A DNA stretch of 64,000 bases from Amoeboaphelidium protococcarum (taxonomy: Eukaryota > Aphelidiomycota > Aphelidea). The DNA lies in the NCBI GenBank assembly GCA_023515745.1, contig JALECJ010000258.1, positions 996,501 to 1,060,500 of the forward strand, written 5' to 3'. The number at the start of each line of letters is the position of its first letter. Positions within the stretch are counted from its first letter, which is position 1. Position numbers and translations under genes: made by a program. Positions 46,815 through 58,654 of this stretch are shown here, in pieces. Under the pieces are notes generated by a model that saw only the letters and a program-made list of their open reading frames with translations, made no database searches and had not been told where the DNA came from.

Positions 46815-48388
46815 TCACATTACTTCAATATCAACGTGTTTGACTTCTGGGACATTATCCTACAATATAACGATAAGTTATGACTTAAGTTTGGCACATA
46901 TTATTCATAAGTAGAACAATAATTTACCTTTATGTTTTCTTCAATCCGGTCGATCTCATCACCAAGATGTTCAATCACATTGCCTCCAAACTGTGTGAGA
47001 TACGATTCCAATTACTCAGCCTTATCAAAGCTTTTCACCTTTTACAGTTCTGAATTCAGATCAATCTCATTGTTCATTATATACCGCCTAGTCACCTCTA
47101 CACTGTTAAACTGAACCTCTGCTTTAAATCTTGCATCCTCAGGGCTTAACGCGGCAGTCTTGACATCTACATTAAACCTCGCATCAACATACAGTAGTTG
47201 GGTCAAATCGGATTATACGGAAACACTCACCTTGAATAGATTATACTATAGGATCTGTTGTTATAATCTTTTAGAGGATAGCAACTTTATTAGATGGCAT
47301 TGAGCTCTACAATAGACAGACATGCATGCGATTTAGACTCTGCTAAATAAAGATAGACTACTTACCTCTAACATCATGGACAGATTGCGTCTAATGAGAA
47401 ATAGTGCCACAGAGCTGAGGAGAGCGCCAATTCCACAACTACCAATTGGATCCAGCCACCAAAAGTCGCGATACAACTAGCTAAGTCCAAGGCAGGAACC
47501 GGCAATAATAGATCCAATAACGGATGAAGAATCCTCCAGCAGGACTTGAACCGAACTAGAATCTGAACCATTGCGAAGGTACTCTTTCACGGACATTTAA
47601 GATTTCTGAGCATTATGTGCCACCTATTTGTACGCTTTGTATGCAGTAAAACTTTCACTGACCAGCGCGCAGCCAAGCACGGAGAATCCCACTTGGACTT
47701 GTGAGGCAGTCATTGCTTGAGGGATACCATCAATCAGGGCACTGATACCAGTGTATATGGGCACACCACCACCGACAAACAGAACACCCACAGCACTGAT
47801 AATCGCCCATCCATACAACTCTTTGTGGAATCCATAGGGATGTGTAGGGCTCGGTTGCCGTATAGACCGCTTGATTCCCACATACAAGAGACACTGGTTG
47901 ATCATATCCATGGCGCTATGCAAAGACTCGGCCATCAGAGCACTGCTTCCCGTATAAATAGCAGCGGACAACTTACTTACACAAACCACGGCATTACTTC
48001 CCATAGCGATCATGACCAGACGTTTACTGCCATGCAATCGCCGCTCTTTATCGTTCGGAGATTCACGACGCCATACTGCCAACATCTACTTGTATCGCAG
48101 CTTGCATTCTTACGGCGATCTATTCTATAGCAGATGCGCAATCTTATTCCAATTCTAGCCATGGGTTTTCAAAGACATTTACAGCGTGAGATCTTCATCA
48201 GATGTCCACCGTCGTTCCTGAGTTGAAGATTAACTGTATTCCGCAGTAATAGAACGAATTGTGGATAATAGTCGAGTCTGACTAGTCGATAGGTTCCTAA
48301 TACTAGTGGACCATCGCGTATCGTTATATAAGGATATTCTTTACCTTAATCCTATGCACTTGAAATTTAAAATCTTTGATCTAATCAT
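46815..48388 (-). CDS. SLC30A9: ZnT9-like mitochondrial cation carrier with Myb/SANT-like domain
   Basis: Four exons (47366-48388, 47231-47306, 46928-47166, 46815-46859) give 460 aa. Residues 1-60 are basic and Ser/Arg-rich (MIRSKILNFKCIGLRQRI...), typical of a mitochondrial presequence. Residues about 64-108 read RRWTSDEDLTLQMSLKTHG, QNWNKIAHLL, NRSPQECKLRYKQML, a clear Myb/SANT pattern (W-T-x-D-E-D, N-W-x-x-I-A, R-S-x-x-x-C-x-x-R-Y). Then comes a cation-diffusion-facilitator core with SALMAESLHSAMDMINQ and HPYGFHKELYGW, and a C-domain (SIQDVK, ARFKAEVQF, IEHLGDEIDRIEENI, VPEVKHVDIEV) that matches ZnT9. ZnT9 moves zinc across the inner mitochondrial membrane. The SANT-like domain is not something I know from ZnT9 and deserves checking. 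Confidence 0.88.
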
Positions 48389-48548
48389 GACAACTTTCGC
48401 AGGCTGTGGAGTTAGATTTACAGCGTGAGAAGAGTGAAGAGAGAAATCGAATGTAGATTAGGGTCTTCAATCAGCCAATTCGTATAACTGAATAGAAAAA
48501 GAAAATATCATTAAAAATAAATAAGCCAAGACTATATATTAAACTAAT

Positions 48549-48770
48549 TCAATTCATTGTTCTGAGTACCCATCCATAAGAGCGAAAGATGTAGACGGAT
48601 ACACCAAAGAGAGCTGCTGGCCAGTAGAGGACAAGATTCTCGCCTTTGAACAGTGAACCAATTTGATTTTGGACACGCGTAAGTACAGATGTCTAGGTCG
48701 ACTCAACACTACTCTTCGTACCAGCCTTGGTGACTTTATTCTACTTTTGTTCGGGAATCGCGTTTGACAT
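48549..48770 (-). CDS. Small tail-anchored-like protein
   Basis: A 73-aa frame from ATG 48770 to TGA 48549. A polar N-terminus (MSNAIPEQKQNKVTKAG) is followed by VLTRVQNQIGSLF, a single hydrophobic segment LVLYWPAALFGVSVYIF and a short basic end RSYGWVLRTMN. Size and topology resemble small Tom subunits or other tail-anchored proteins, but I do not recognise it. It lies between the ZnT9-like gene and the end of the Arf-GEF gene, all on minus. Confidence 0.5.
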
Positions 48771-48980
48771 TATATCGGTTTATCAAGGTAATTAATATAT
48801 TTCTGCTGACTTTTGATGATAATATCTATCAAGGCAATCGCAAATGGTATAATCAGAAAAATGAAGAAAAACTGGCTATTGAGAGAGCAGAGCCGACGGA
48901 CGTCATCAAAGCAAACAGTATTAGAAGAAGACGATATTGTAACTGCAGTATTTCCTATTGTATTTTCAACTATACCAAGA

Positions 48981-51900
48981 TCATTTGGTCTATAATTTCT
49001 TGCGCGATTCTGCTTGGTGCAACTTATTGGAGATAGAACCAGCGGTGACTGTAGTAGCGACACTAGACTCATTATGCAATCTCTACGGGGCTGTAACAAA
49101 GAATCCCAGCATTTCAGTTATTGCCATAAATTCGACACTCGACACTTTTACAGATTCTTATTTAGCCGATAGTGGATGTAATTTCAGTGTTTTCAATATA
49201 ATTTACATAATTTCCCATCCAATGGCAGCAGGAGAACTAGATTGAGAAGGTGGTTAATTGGAATCAGCGGAGCCCAACACCTAAAGCACAGACACTTTCT
49301 ATACTAAATCTCTGCACTTATCTATACATGGTCGAAGGCACGTCTCTAATCTATCCTAAGACTGTAACTATTCGAACAGATACCACACAGACTATAATAC
49401 ATCCACTTAGAGCTGTTTCTCAGTCAGATCAACATGCTCACGATCAACGTTCATGCGCTAAAGATAACTCGTCAACAGTTACTAGACCATCTATGCACAC
49501 AAATCAGTGTCCTTATCACATCTTACAGCAAGTGTCACGATAAAATTCGCAATTAACAAGAACAACTATGAACTCAAATTCCTGATTTTTGAGATATTCA
49601 CCAAACTTTCACCAACGCCATAATCGAACCAAGCAGTTTTTATAAAACTGACATTACTCTCAAGCACTTTAAGAAGCAATAGCAAATGAAATTAGGCAAG
49701 ATCCTGCTATGGTAAAGACATCTCATCAGCACTCGGAGGAGTAATTATAGCAAGAACCGCACGTATGTAGTTTTCCAAACAGTCACTAATACCAGAGTCA
49801 AATAACTAAGCAATTTTGCACTCATTTACAATCTCGAGGCAGACGGCTTCAGCTTCTTTCTCCTCAGCAGTCAGAGGAGGATGCAGATATTCTTCATCAC
49901 CATTCACACCATTTGAACCGGAAGAATCTGCACTAGACAGTAGAAAAGTCTACAGAGCACTGAGAAATCCAGATCCACTACTATTGCTTTCACCAGAGAC
50001 TTTCTTACTAGCTGCCACCTGGTGACCGATAGTCTTCTTGCCAGTGATGTGAGTAGATTGACATTCGACTCTTTATAAATCTAGAAATTTGATGCAGGTT
50101 AACAGTGTCTTTGGCATAATAATATCTAGCAGATAGAAATGACTTAAAATATCCAATACATAGATCCAGGCACTTTTCACACCAAGTTTGTACTCTGACA
50201 AATTACGGAATGATATAAGACACGAGACTTGGGCATGAACGTCATTCTTAAGACTCAACAGTAGACGATTCCTCTTCTTTCTAAACACTTTATACTCTCC
50301 GATATCTTTGTAGAGTTCTGCAAATGTAATACTATCAAGTGCAACTTCATCACTCTACTATTACAGCTTTGAAGATAGAAGAAGATTACTAGACTAGAAC
50401 ATACTTATCAACAGGCCATCGGTACATTGAATATTACCATAAGTAAACGACAACTAGCATAACTAATTGTACACTTTAATGGACTGATGCAAATTCGCCT
50501 GAGTATCGCTAGAATGATAATAATACAAGACAGTGGTTGACAGAATCTGCCAATACTAATCAAAGAGCACCTTGTCAAGTACGATACTATCTTAAGGACT
50601 AAGAGGATACCGGGTAGAAGCTGAGGAGCGGTAGGTTGCAATTTCATTCACCAAGTGCTCGAATCCAACGTCTCCTTCATGTTCCTCCGGCATCAGGATC
50701 TCGTTCTCCTTAATAGACTCATAAATTGCATCAAGGTATGAAGTGAGGAAATTACGACCTTTACTATTGGTCTATCTCAAATTCTTTCTAAAGTCTTCAG
50801 CCGTCATTCTCTTGCGCACCTGTGGATTGTGCTGGTCAGTATTCAGCATAATTATAGCATAAGCCAACACAAATACAGCATCCGGATCTAATGGCAAAGC
50901 TTCCTGAGTTTTATAATTCTCCTCAGTGCCGTGCTCTTCCAAATACACCTGGGCATCTTACTTCAAACACTGCTCAAAGTATCCATCACTGAATGCCTCC
51001 ACCACACGTTAAATCTGCTGAGCTTCACCAGGCAGTCTGAACTTTTAAAGAACAGATCTAAGCGCTTAATCCATTCGCGGCTTTGGTGTGGCAATATTGG
51101 ACCAGTCAAAGTTGTTCATGAATTCCTTGAGGACATCGAAATTCTTGGGCTTGGACAGAAACTCGCCAAGTACTTTCTTATTCAATGGCAGCACGTGGCA
51201 GATTTTAGCAACAGATTACGGGCTCAGATCTGACAAAAGACCAATCTTCATCATGAGTTCGAGACCTTGCGAAGGATTCTAATTGAAATTGTTCGCAGCT
51301 TCAATCATCTTCATTTTCTACTACTTCTAATTAAGCAAGTCCGCCACTTGCGTGTGCTCTTGCAACTATAGCATTCGGATGGATGTGACACCCATCGAAG
51401 AAAATCTTTAAATTTCTTACTAAAGCAACTACTACAAAAGATCAAAAGCCTTGATACTAACACTTCTGTACATACTAGCTGGGATAACCTCTCCTGCGCG
51501 CTCATATCTATCACGATCATTCTTTGTTAATCTCATATAGGAATCAAAGCTGCCGATTTAAATCTCCTGAATCAAATAAGGCATAATAGTCAATTAGCAA
51601 AGAGTTGTGATCAATGCTTAATAGACATACTGACCAGTGACCACACAATCACACTGAGCAAATAACTGATGGCAGAAGTTACTCTGTAACAACTGCGCCA
51701 GGGCATCTAATATCATGTCTCTAGGATCAGTGATATTCGGATTATACGCAAACATCTTGTAAGTAAATGCAAACATGTTAGGCAAGTCTTCAAGCAGTTG
51801 ATCCAAGCCAAGACTTCCATCAACCTATCGACATGATACGATACAGTTGTACTTTGATAACAATTATCGAACCTACTTTTACTTGTTCTAAACAATAGAC

Positions 51901-53162
51901 ATTGGCAGAGTATCCTACAGGAATGAAATCAACATGTGAACCGTAAAGTTGTGATACGCGTCCAGAAATGTAAAGATTCTCAATGTACAGACACACTTCA
52001 ATGTCAAGCCTAGCATAGACACATTGATGTTGATTAAGGATGATCGCACTAACAGGAGCAGATTTTTAAATAAATCCTAACGAAACAAATTCATCAACAC
52101 AAGATCTCTCTCGATTACATCAGCACCATCTTCTACTATGCGACAGAGCACTGAAAGAGATATAGTCTTTGCATTGTCGCTCTAAGACGACTCCATCATG
52201 GACACCAAGAATCTAAAAATCTCCTAAACTGAATGCACCGAAAAGTTATTAGACTCCCGGAATCGTGCACTGGCCGAGCTAAGCAATGCAGTCTCCTATA
52301 ATTACGCCTGACCATTCGGAGCAGAAAGACCATCAATATGAGCAGCTAAATCAGGTATAGAACCTCTTGCCAAAGGCTAAGACTGCTGTGAAAGATCAGC
52401 CTGAACATCTTCAGTCGCACTACTAGAACTAGCGTTATCCCTGAGATTCTACTCATTAGCTACAGCGTGCTACTCTTCCGTTTAGTTACTAATATGAACG
52501 AAATCTTCTCTTGACAAGCGAGATCTCAACTCGGGATTAACCTGAGCGTCATTCTATCCAATAGCATCCTGCTCGTTCACAACAACATCCTGGGATTCTA
52601 AATACCTAATCAAAAGTTTAAAAATCTAAATAACATTAAGTTCCGCAGATTTACGGAGAACATCAGAAAGACGAGTCTGGTACAGAATAGAGAAGATGGT
52701 CTCCATTATGGCACAAACCAGAGCATCTCCAACGACAGCAACAGCAGGAGACATGCCATTAGCAAAAAATAACATTTCACTACTCGAACTGGACACAAAT
52801 ACTTCAATACCATGCAACAAGACTTGCATAATGGCCAAGAGAACGCATTCGTCAACATTAGAGTCGGACGCTTCAAATTTACATTAAACGACACTAGCCA
52901 AAATGGAACCAAGAAGTGGCATACAATTATTCTTAAAGTGCTAACTTTGTATAAATTTATCAACAGACTACAATGCTAGAAGAGTCAACTATCCATTCAC
53001 ATCACTTGCAGTTATCACTCTCAAAAAAGCCTTCAATGCCTCAGATTCCGAAATTGCCACCTACTACTAAGTAACGATACTGGCCACAGATAAATTTTTC
53101 CACCTTGGATTCTTACTGATAGACCATTTCAAGTGAGTGAGATCCCTTTCCAGAATACTCAT
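48981..53162 (-). CDS. GEA1: GEA1/GBF1-type Arf guanine-nucleotide exchange factor
   Basis: One exon, 1393 aa, TGA at 48981. The N-terminal 600 residues are helical (DCB and HUS domains). The Sec7 domain spans about 615-830: [38 protein letters not shown], then [20 protein letters not shown] with the glutamate finger in [23 protein letters not shown] and [19 protein letters not shown]. [11 protein letters not shown] and the short VRKRMT segment place it in the large Golgi class (Gea1/2, GBF1) rather than Sec7/BIG. It activates Arf1 on early Golgi for COPI coat assembly. The C-terminal 560 residues are helical HDS-type repeats with a few loops. Length matches yeast Gea1 (1408). It is divergent from MSH5. 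Confidence 0.93.
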
Positions 53163-53428
53163 AACTGTATACAACTTTTATTATCGTCAATGAGTGGCAC
53201 TGTATAGAGAAGACTGTTACTGCGTAAAACGATTGACGAAAAGGCGAAGAATGAACGAACGAGAAAAATCATCACGCCCACGAGAGAGGAGATACATGGG
53301 ACGATCGAGAGAACGGCGCTGAAACCATGGAACGCAATCTCCACATCGTTTCACTGTCAATTTCACTCATTAATGCATTTACTTTTCTTTAACAGTTTGT
53401 TAGATTAGTTTTACGCGTAATTGAAGTC
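53163..53428. promoter_or_regulatory. Divergent promoter, Arf-GEF / MSH5
   Basis: A 266-bp gap. GTTTCACT at 53348-53355 is followed by ATTTCACT at 53360-53367. TTACGCGTAA, a perfect 10-bp palindrome with an ACGCGT (MCB-type) core, lies at 53411-53420, 8 bp before the MSH5 ATG. ATGAACGAACGAGAAAA near 53250 shares the CGAAC word with other promoters. Regulatory meaning is inferred. Confidence 0.5.
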
Positions 53429-55969
53429 ATGCAGCATCTTGCAGACAGACGTGCAGATGATGCAGTTGTTGCAATAATGCTCAATAAAAACGGGAGTTTT
53501 GGCTGTGCTCAAGTTAAAGGTAATGTTATTTGTACTCTGTACACTAGAATTCTTACATGCGTGTGCAGTGTAGACAATGTGGTTTATCATCTGCCTGGTG
53601 ATTTTCATAGCACTCCCGAAGACCTATTGAATGCTGGTAAAATCTTTACACTATTAAATTATGGTAACATGTAAAATGTTTGTAGTTTCCTCTCAATTGA
53701 ATCCAATGAGAATTATATTGTATAATGACAGTGAAGAAATACTGAAACTGGAAGATGATGGTGAAGTTGGTATGTTTTCATGTAGTGATAATGTTTCAGA
53801 CGTGTTAGTTTTAAGTGTAGAGCTGATCAGACGCGATTTCACGGGATCTGTTTCAAGTTCTCTCTCTGTAAGAACGATTGTCCCGTTTCAGTCATCAATT
53901 ATCATTCAACTGAACTGATTGTAGATGGTGTGTGTGGCTGAGTTAACGAATGAGTTTCACATTGCAAAAGCTGAGTATTTTACACTTGATAGCTACCTAT
54001 GGATTGACAAGGATTCTTAAGACGCGTTAGACATTCATGATGGCATATATTGTAAGTCTACCCTTGAATTCATATGGCGTTTTTACCCTTAGTAAAATCC
54101 CTGTAGCCTTGTTGAGTTCCCTACTATGTACAAAAGCAGGAGTCAATTAGCTTAAAGCATGGATGCATGTGCCATCTTGCTGCAAATCTGAGTTGAATAC
54201 GAGATATGACTTGGTCGAGGTATTGGTACGCGATGAGAATTGTCTCAATGAATTGCGAGAAATCCTTCAAGGTATCAAATCATTAAAGTCTCTTCTACAG
54301 TCAACTTGTGTTTGGCGTAGTGTCAATTGTTGGGAATCTGTTTTAAAAGTAAGAGCATTTATTACGTGCGTTTTATTTACTGAGCATCTTTGTAGACCTG
54401 CAATCAACTCGGCCGCTTATCATTACTGATTCGCAATAGCTTTGATGTCCAAGCTCATCCTTTACTTGCATCTTTGGTCCAACTGATTGACACCAATGCC
54501 TTGAAAGACGCCAGCTAGTTGATAAATTGCGTCATTGACTTTGAACCCACTGGATATGCCTCGATTAAAGCCGGTTAAGACTAGCAACTTGATGCGTATA
54601 AAAGAAGAGTGACCGTGTTAGGAGATACTTTAACGTAGATTCTATACGAGAAGTGTAGTGCGGTCAGTGTACATCAGTCATCTGCGCAGATAAAGTACGT
54701 AGCTTAATTGGGATATTTTCTGATAACTGTGGCAGATCATTCTGATGCATTCGGGCATCTGATGGAGTTTTAGTTTAGTGATGAAACATACTATTACTTT
54801 AAAGATTCCGACTTGCAGGCGTTGGACGATGAGTTTGGAGAAATCGAAGATTTGATCCTGGACAGAGAACTTGACATTCTGCAAGAGGTGCAATTAAGAG
54901 TTGTAGAAGGGTGCAACTCTCTAGAAAGTGTGGAATTGGAGATTGCCAAGTTGGATGTTTTGCAATCTTACGCCATGCTGTCCATACGTCACTAATGTAC
55001 GCGTCCAAATATCGGAGTTAACGATTATTAAATTCATGAAGGACGTCATATTTTACACGAAGTTGCTTGTAACGACTTTGTTGCGAACGATTTGTAGTTT
55101 TAGTCTGATGTACGTGGCTTGATATTGACAGGACCGAATGGCAGTGGCAAATCTGTATACTTGAAGTAAGTTGCATTGATCCAGTACTTTGCTTAAATTG
55201 GTTGCTTTGTGCCCGCTAGCAATGCCCATTTACCATTGATGAACAAGTTGATAACACGTTTGAAGACTGTCGAAAGTGCTTCCAACCAGAAATCAGCTTT
55301 CAAAATCGACCTGGATCAGATAAAGCTGATGTTAAAACTTTCTGATAGCAAGAGCTTGTTCGTTATTGACGAATTTGGCAAAGGTACGGATGTAGCGGAT
55401 GGCACTGGATTGTTGGTTGGTATTTTACATCATTTGCTAGGAAGCTCTGCACCGCATCATCCTTATATTTTGTGTGCCACTCATCTACATTTCGCGTTGA
55501 AGGATAGTTTCATATCATCTATTTCACACCGCTTATGCTTTGGGTATATGCAAGTTGTAGTGGAGTAAGATGATCACCATCAAGGTACAGATTCCTTATC
55601 AAGAATCAAAGCCTTAGCGTGTGGTCGCATTAAAAAGTTGTTCAAGTTGGCGAGTGGTTGCAGTGACGGTAGTTTCGGTATCCACTGTGCGTACGAAACT
55701 GGAATTCCAACCGCGATAATTGAAAGAGGTAATGTCTATAATTTGTCCACTGCAATTATTAATTCAAAGAATCTGCGTTAAATAATATGTATGTAGCTTT
55801 GACAATTAACTTAAAGATTATGCAAGGAGATCCAATTGATCCATTGCTGTCTGAAGAAGATCAGCTGAGAGAAATGACGAATATCAAGATCTTGGACCTG
55901 TTTCTGAGTCGCGAACCTGACACAGATATGCTTGAAGATTTTACTAAGACCCTGGGCGATGATCAATGA
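53429..55969 (+). CDS. MSH5: MSH5 meiotic MutS homologue
   Basis: Eight exons (53429-53519, 53574-53636, 53686-53769, 53821-53867, 53925-54051, 54107-54348, 54396-55728, 55797-55969) give 719 aa. The ATPase has Walker A LTGPNGSGKSVYLKQV (Q is TAA), IGCFVPASNAH, RLKTVESASNQKSAF and Walker B SLFVIDEFGKGTDVADG, then LCATHLHFAL; MSH5 rather than MSH4/MSH2 is indicated by GKSVYLKQV, the VESxSxQxSAF loop and the short, mismatch-domain-less N-terminus. MSH4-MSH5 clamps stabilise meiotic recombination intermediates for crossover. Together with DMC1 it implies meiosis. Introns 1 and 3 have lengths divisible by three with no in-frame TGA, so their borders rest on alignment to family length and on the TGTAG acceptor. 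Other borders are forced by frame. Confidence 0.92.
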
Positions 55970-56339
55970 CATTTGATAATACGTACCAAATTCTATTTAT
56001 CCCATTCTACAAATTAACCTTTACACGGGGCCGAGATGGTTACGGGGTCAACGATTGCAATCACCGATTCTCGGCTATTCCGCTCAAGTTCAGCGAGTGT
56101 GTCGGCGGCCGTTCAAAAGTTGTCTTTCTAGGCGATTTGATTGATCGACAAGCGACGACACCTTTGACTTGCGATAAATTGAATAACAACAACAACAAGC
56201 ATTTGGATATAAAAATTATCATAATCATACATTTAGACTGGCCATTCTTTGCTAATTATTATCATTCTTTCTGCATTCGTATACATATAATTAATCCCCG
56301 GATATAATAATATTTGTTGTGTGATATTAATTGACAGCA
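55970..56339. other. Upstream region of the bZIP gene
   Basis: A 370-bp gap between MSH5 and the bZIP gene. An open frame starting at 55966 overlaps the MSH5 stop (ATGA) and runs about 110 codons, ending in AT-rich low-complexity residues; with a single stop codon such frames arise by chance, and it shows no homology. Confidence 0.45.
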
Positions 56340-57728
56340 ATGAACCAAGAAGAAGGTGCAGCAAAAGATGTTGCCACCACTAACGGATAAGGAGGAAACC
56401 GACCGAGTGGGTCAAGGCATAGTGTTCACTCACAATCTGACTAGCTTGGTAAACGATTACATATAACTAATCTACTGGCTGATTCTAGTGACGTAGATGC
56501 GTCTGAATAAGCGTAGGATTGTTCACAGCCGTAAACAGTGGCCTCGACTGCTGCTGAGTCAGCCGACTGCAAACAAACGAGCGATCATGTGGAGATTGTC
56601 GATGATCAGGGCATAGATAGAGCCGGTGTTGCGCTATAGATTGATAATAAGCTGGATGGAGGTAAAGAAGATATTGTTATGACGTATCATCATCAGCGAG
56701 TACCGCTTAAGAATCCAGATGATCCTCAAAGTGCAATGATCAGCTCTGGCGGCGATGATCAACGTGGCGTTGGCGATCAAAGGCGGTAGCAACACGGGTT
56801 GAGTTGGAATTCTGGTATAGACAGGTAGAAGGACCAATAATAATAATAATAAATATAGGCTTAAAACCAGAATGCAGCTGTAAGGCCTACCATACCGTCG
56901 ATTCGCGAGCTACATCTGCCGTCAGTAAGACCCCCATTCTATCCGACCCCTTGGTCTGAAAATGCTTCCTCTTAACAATCTTCATCAGATTAATAGTAGT
57001 ACTTTAGCCATCATCCTAATAATCCGCCATAAGATTAAAGTTCATCGATGAGCTTTTAGAATTATGTTGTGTAATAATAGTAGCTACATTAGAACGCGCG
57101 ATGGACTCACCCGAATCGAAGATATCCTGGGTCCTTTTAAGAGTAGTAATAACAACATCATCACCATCATCCGCCTACTGCTGGTATGATTTACAGGCTG
57201 CCGCAGATCTATGATGGTAACTCCTAATCTGCTCCAGCTGTTGTATTCCAGTAATCCCCATTCCTGATCAGTCCGAATCCATCTATTGATACTCATCAGT
57301 AGTAAGAAGTTCATCATATACGTATTCCATAGAGATTAGCCGACGATCAGTTTAGACAGTCTCCTCATTAACATATGCCTTAGTCTCTTTAATAATAATA
57401 GTAGCATTAGTATCAGCATTAGTATCAATAAGAGAGATAGTAGTCATTGCAGCATGTTGCTGGATACACTAACAACATTAGCAAGAGTCCAAAGAGGTAG
57501 ATTACTGAGCACAGACGTGAGAAGAATAGAGAAGCTGCACTCCGGTATCGTTAGAAATAGGTGGAGAGGAAGGAGACTTTGGAGAGGAGACTGGGTGATT
57601 TAATGAATTTAAATCAGTCATTAACAGGCGAAGTTGATGAATTGAATAGGAATATTGGCGCTTTAAATGCAGCCATTGAAGAGATTGATAAGACGTGCAA
57701 GGGACACCATTCGAATGAAGAAAATTGA
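56340..57728 (+). CDS. Glutamine-rich bZIP transcription factor
   Basis: One exon, 462 aa, TGA at 57726. The C-terminus is a bZIP: EHRREKNREAALRYRQKQ is the basic region (N-x-x-A-A-x-R-Y-R, about residues 395-412), followed by a zipper with leucine or hydrophobic heptads (RRLGDLMNLNQSLTGEVDEL). The remaining 390 residues are disordered, acidic then Gln/His/Ser/Pro-rich, as in activation domains. Many glutamine runs consist only of TAA and TAG (for example around 56835-56855, 57070-57085 and 57390-57440), so under the standard code the gene would be unrecognisable. Such factors bind DNA as dimers and act in stress or nutrient responses; the exact family (ATF/CREB, AP-1 or GCN4-like) is unclear. 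Confidence 0.85.
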
Positions 57729-57943
57729 GTATATTATTATTATAATCAACAGCTAGAATCGTAAGAAGATTGTGGGTTGTAGTGACACACTTCGATGACA
57801 GACTGTTGGATATTGTTGTAAGCCTTATATTTTGATATATTATTATCCTTATTATAAAAGAAATTTTGATAAGATGCTGACCAGTAAATAAATATTTTAA
57901 TGTCGTAAATGATCTTTGCAAAACTTATATTTCGAGTTGCTGA

Positions 57944-58654
57944 TCACTAAATTTCCTTTACTGAACGACCACGAGCATTAGCCACTGCAGCCGGGGTCTA
58001 GTGCAGATTGTCAAGAGCATGAAATACGGCACGTGAAATCTTGATAGGATTTGGCTTTCCATCGAGGATCTGTACAGCAATGTCTTACATGCCGACAGCC
58101 TGGCACACGTCATATGCATTTCGCTGAGCTCTAATCGAGTAGCCGGCAGGTTTACTGAAGAGTCGCATTCTCAACGCACCATACTTCATGTCAATGTCAT
58201 GGAACAGAGTTCTTCCTTCATACAGCTCGTAATGTTTTAATTAACCTCTGGCCAGTTATAACGCGCGCTTCACCGCCTTTGCAGCCTGAGTTGATGTGGC
58301 ATGAGCCATTCCAGCAGATCCGTTCCGATCACCAACGACACACCACGCGTCAAATGTCATCTTCTTACCCAGTCGAGATGGTCGGACCAGTTTACGCAGC
58401 TTAATCAGTCTTTCATATGGTCTTTTGATGGGGACATTCTGAGGATTTCTATTTTCTCTGGGAAATATAGTTGAATATGGAGATTGATATTGATTCGCGC
58501 CACCGCTCAGAGTCTTACCTAGAGGACTAAAATCGGCCTTCGTAGGATCTCTAATAACTGATGCTTCATTTGGGAATAATCGGCTACTAAAACCTCTCAT
58601 AGGCTGGTTAAATAATCGCGTCTAAATCTACGTGTGATATCCAAATTTAAACAT
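57944..58654 (-). CDS. MRPS5: Mitochondrial ribosomal protein uS5m
   Basis: One exon, 236 aa. The first 30 residues (MFKFGYHTQIQTRLFNQPMRGFSSRLF) are a typical basic presequence, which favours the ATG at 58654 over the internal one at 58600. The body has the S5 fold: FDAWCVVGDRNGSAGMA, ATSTQAAKAVKRALQLA, then the C-domain RLFSKPAGYSIRAQRNAY, DVCQAVGMQDIAVQIL and PIKISRAVFHAL. GDRNGSAGMAxxTS in place of bacterial GxxxGxxGxGxGKA is typical of mitochondrial forms. It sits in the small subunit of the mitoribosome near the mRNA entry site. Shorter than the human protein but longer than bacterial S5. The C-terminus ends in TAG (Gln) then TGA. Confidence 0.92.

Noticed and set aside
48958-49543. Two plus-strand frames that could be spliced together
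   Set aside because: They are shadows of the same Arf-GEF C-terminus; no homology and no TGTAG-type intron.
48813-49573. Long plus-strand frame (about 250 codons) with only TGA as stop
   Set aside because: It lies antisense within the end of the Arf-GEF gene, whose minus-strand frame is continuous and homologous. Antisense frames stay open easily when only one stop exists.
55966-56307. Frame overlapping the MSH5 stop
   Set aside because: No homology, AT-rich low-complexity end, sits in the upstream region of the bZIP gene.
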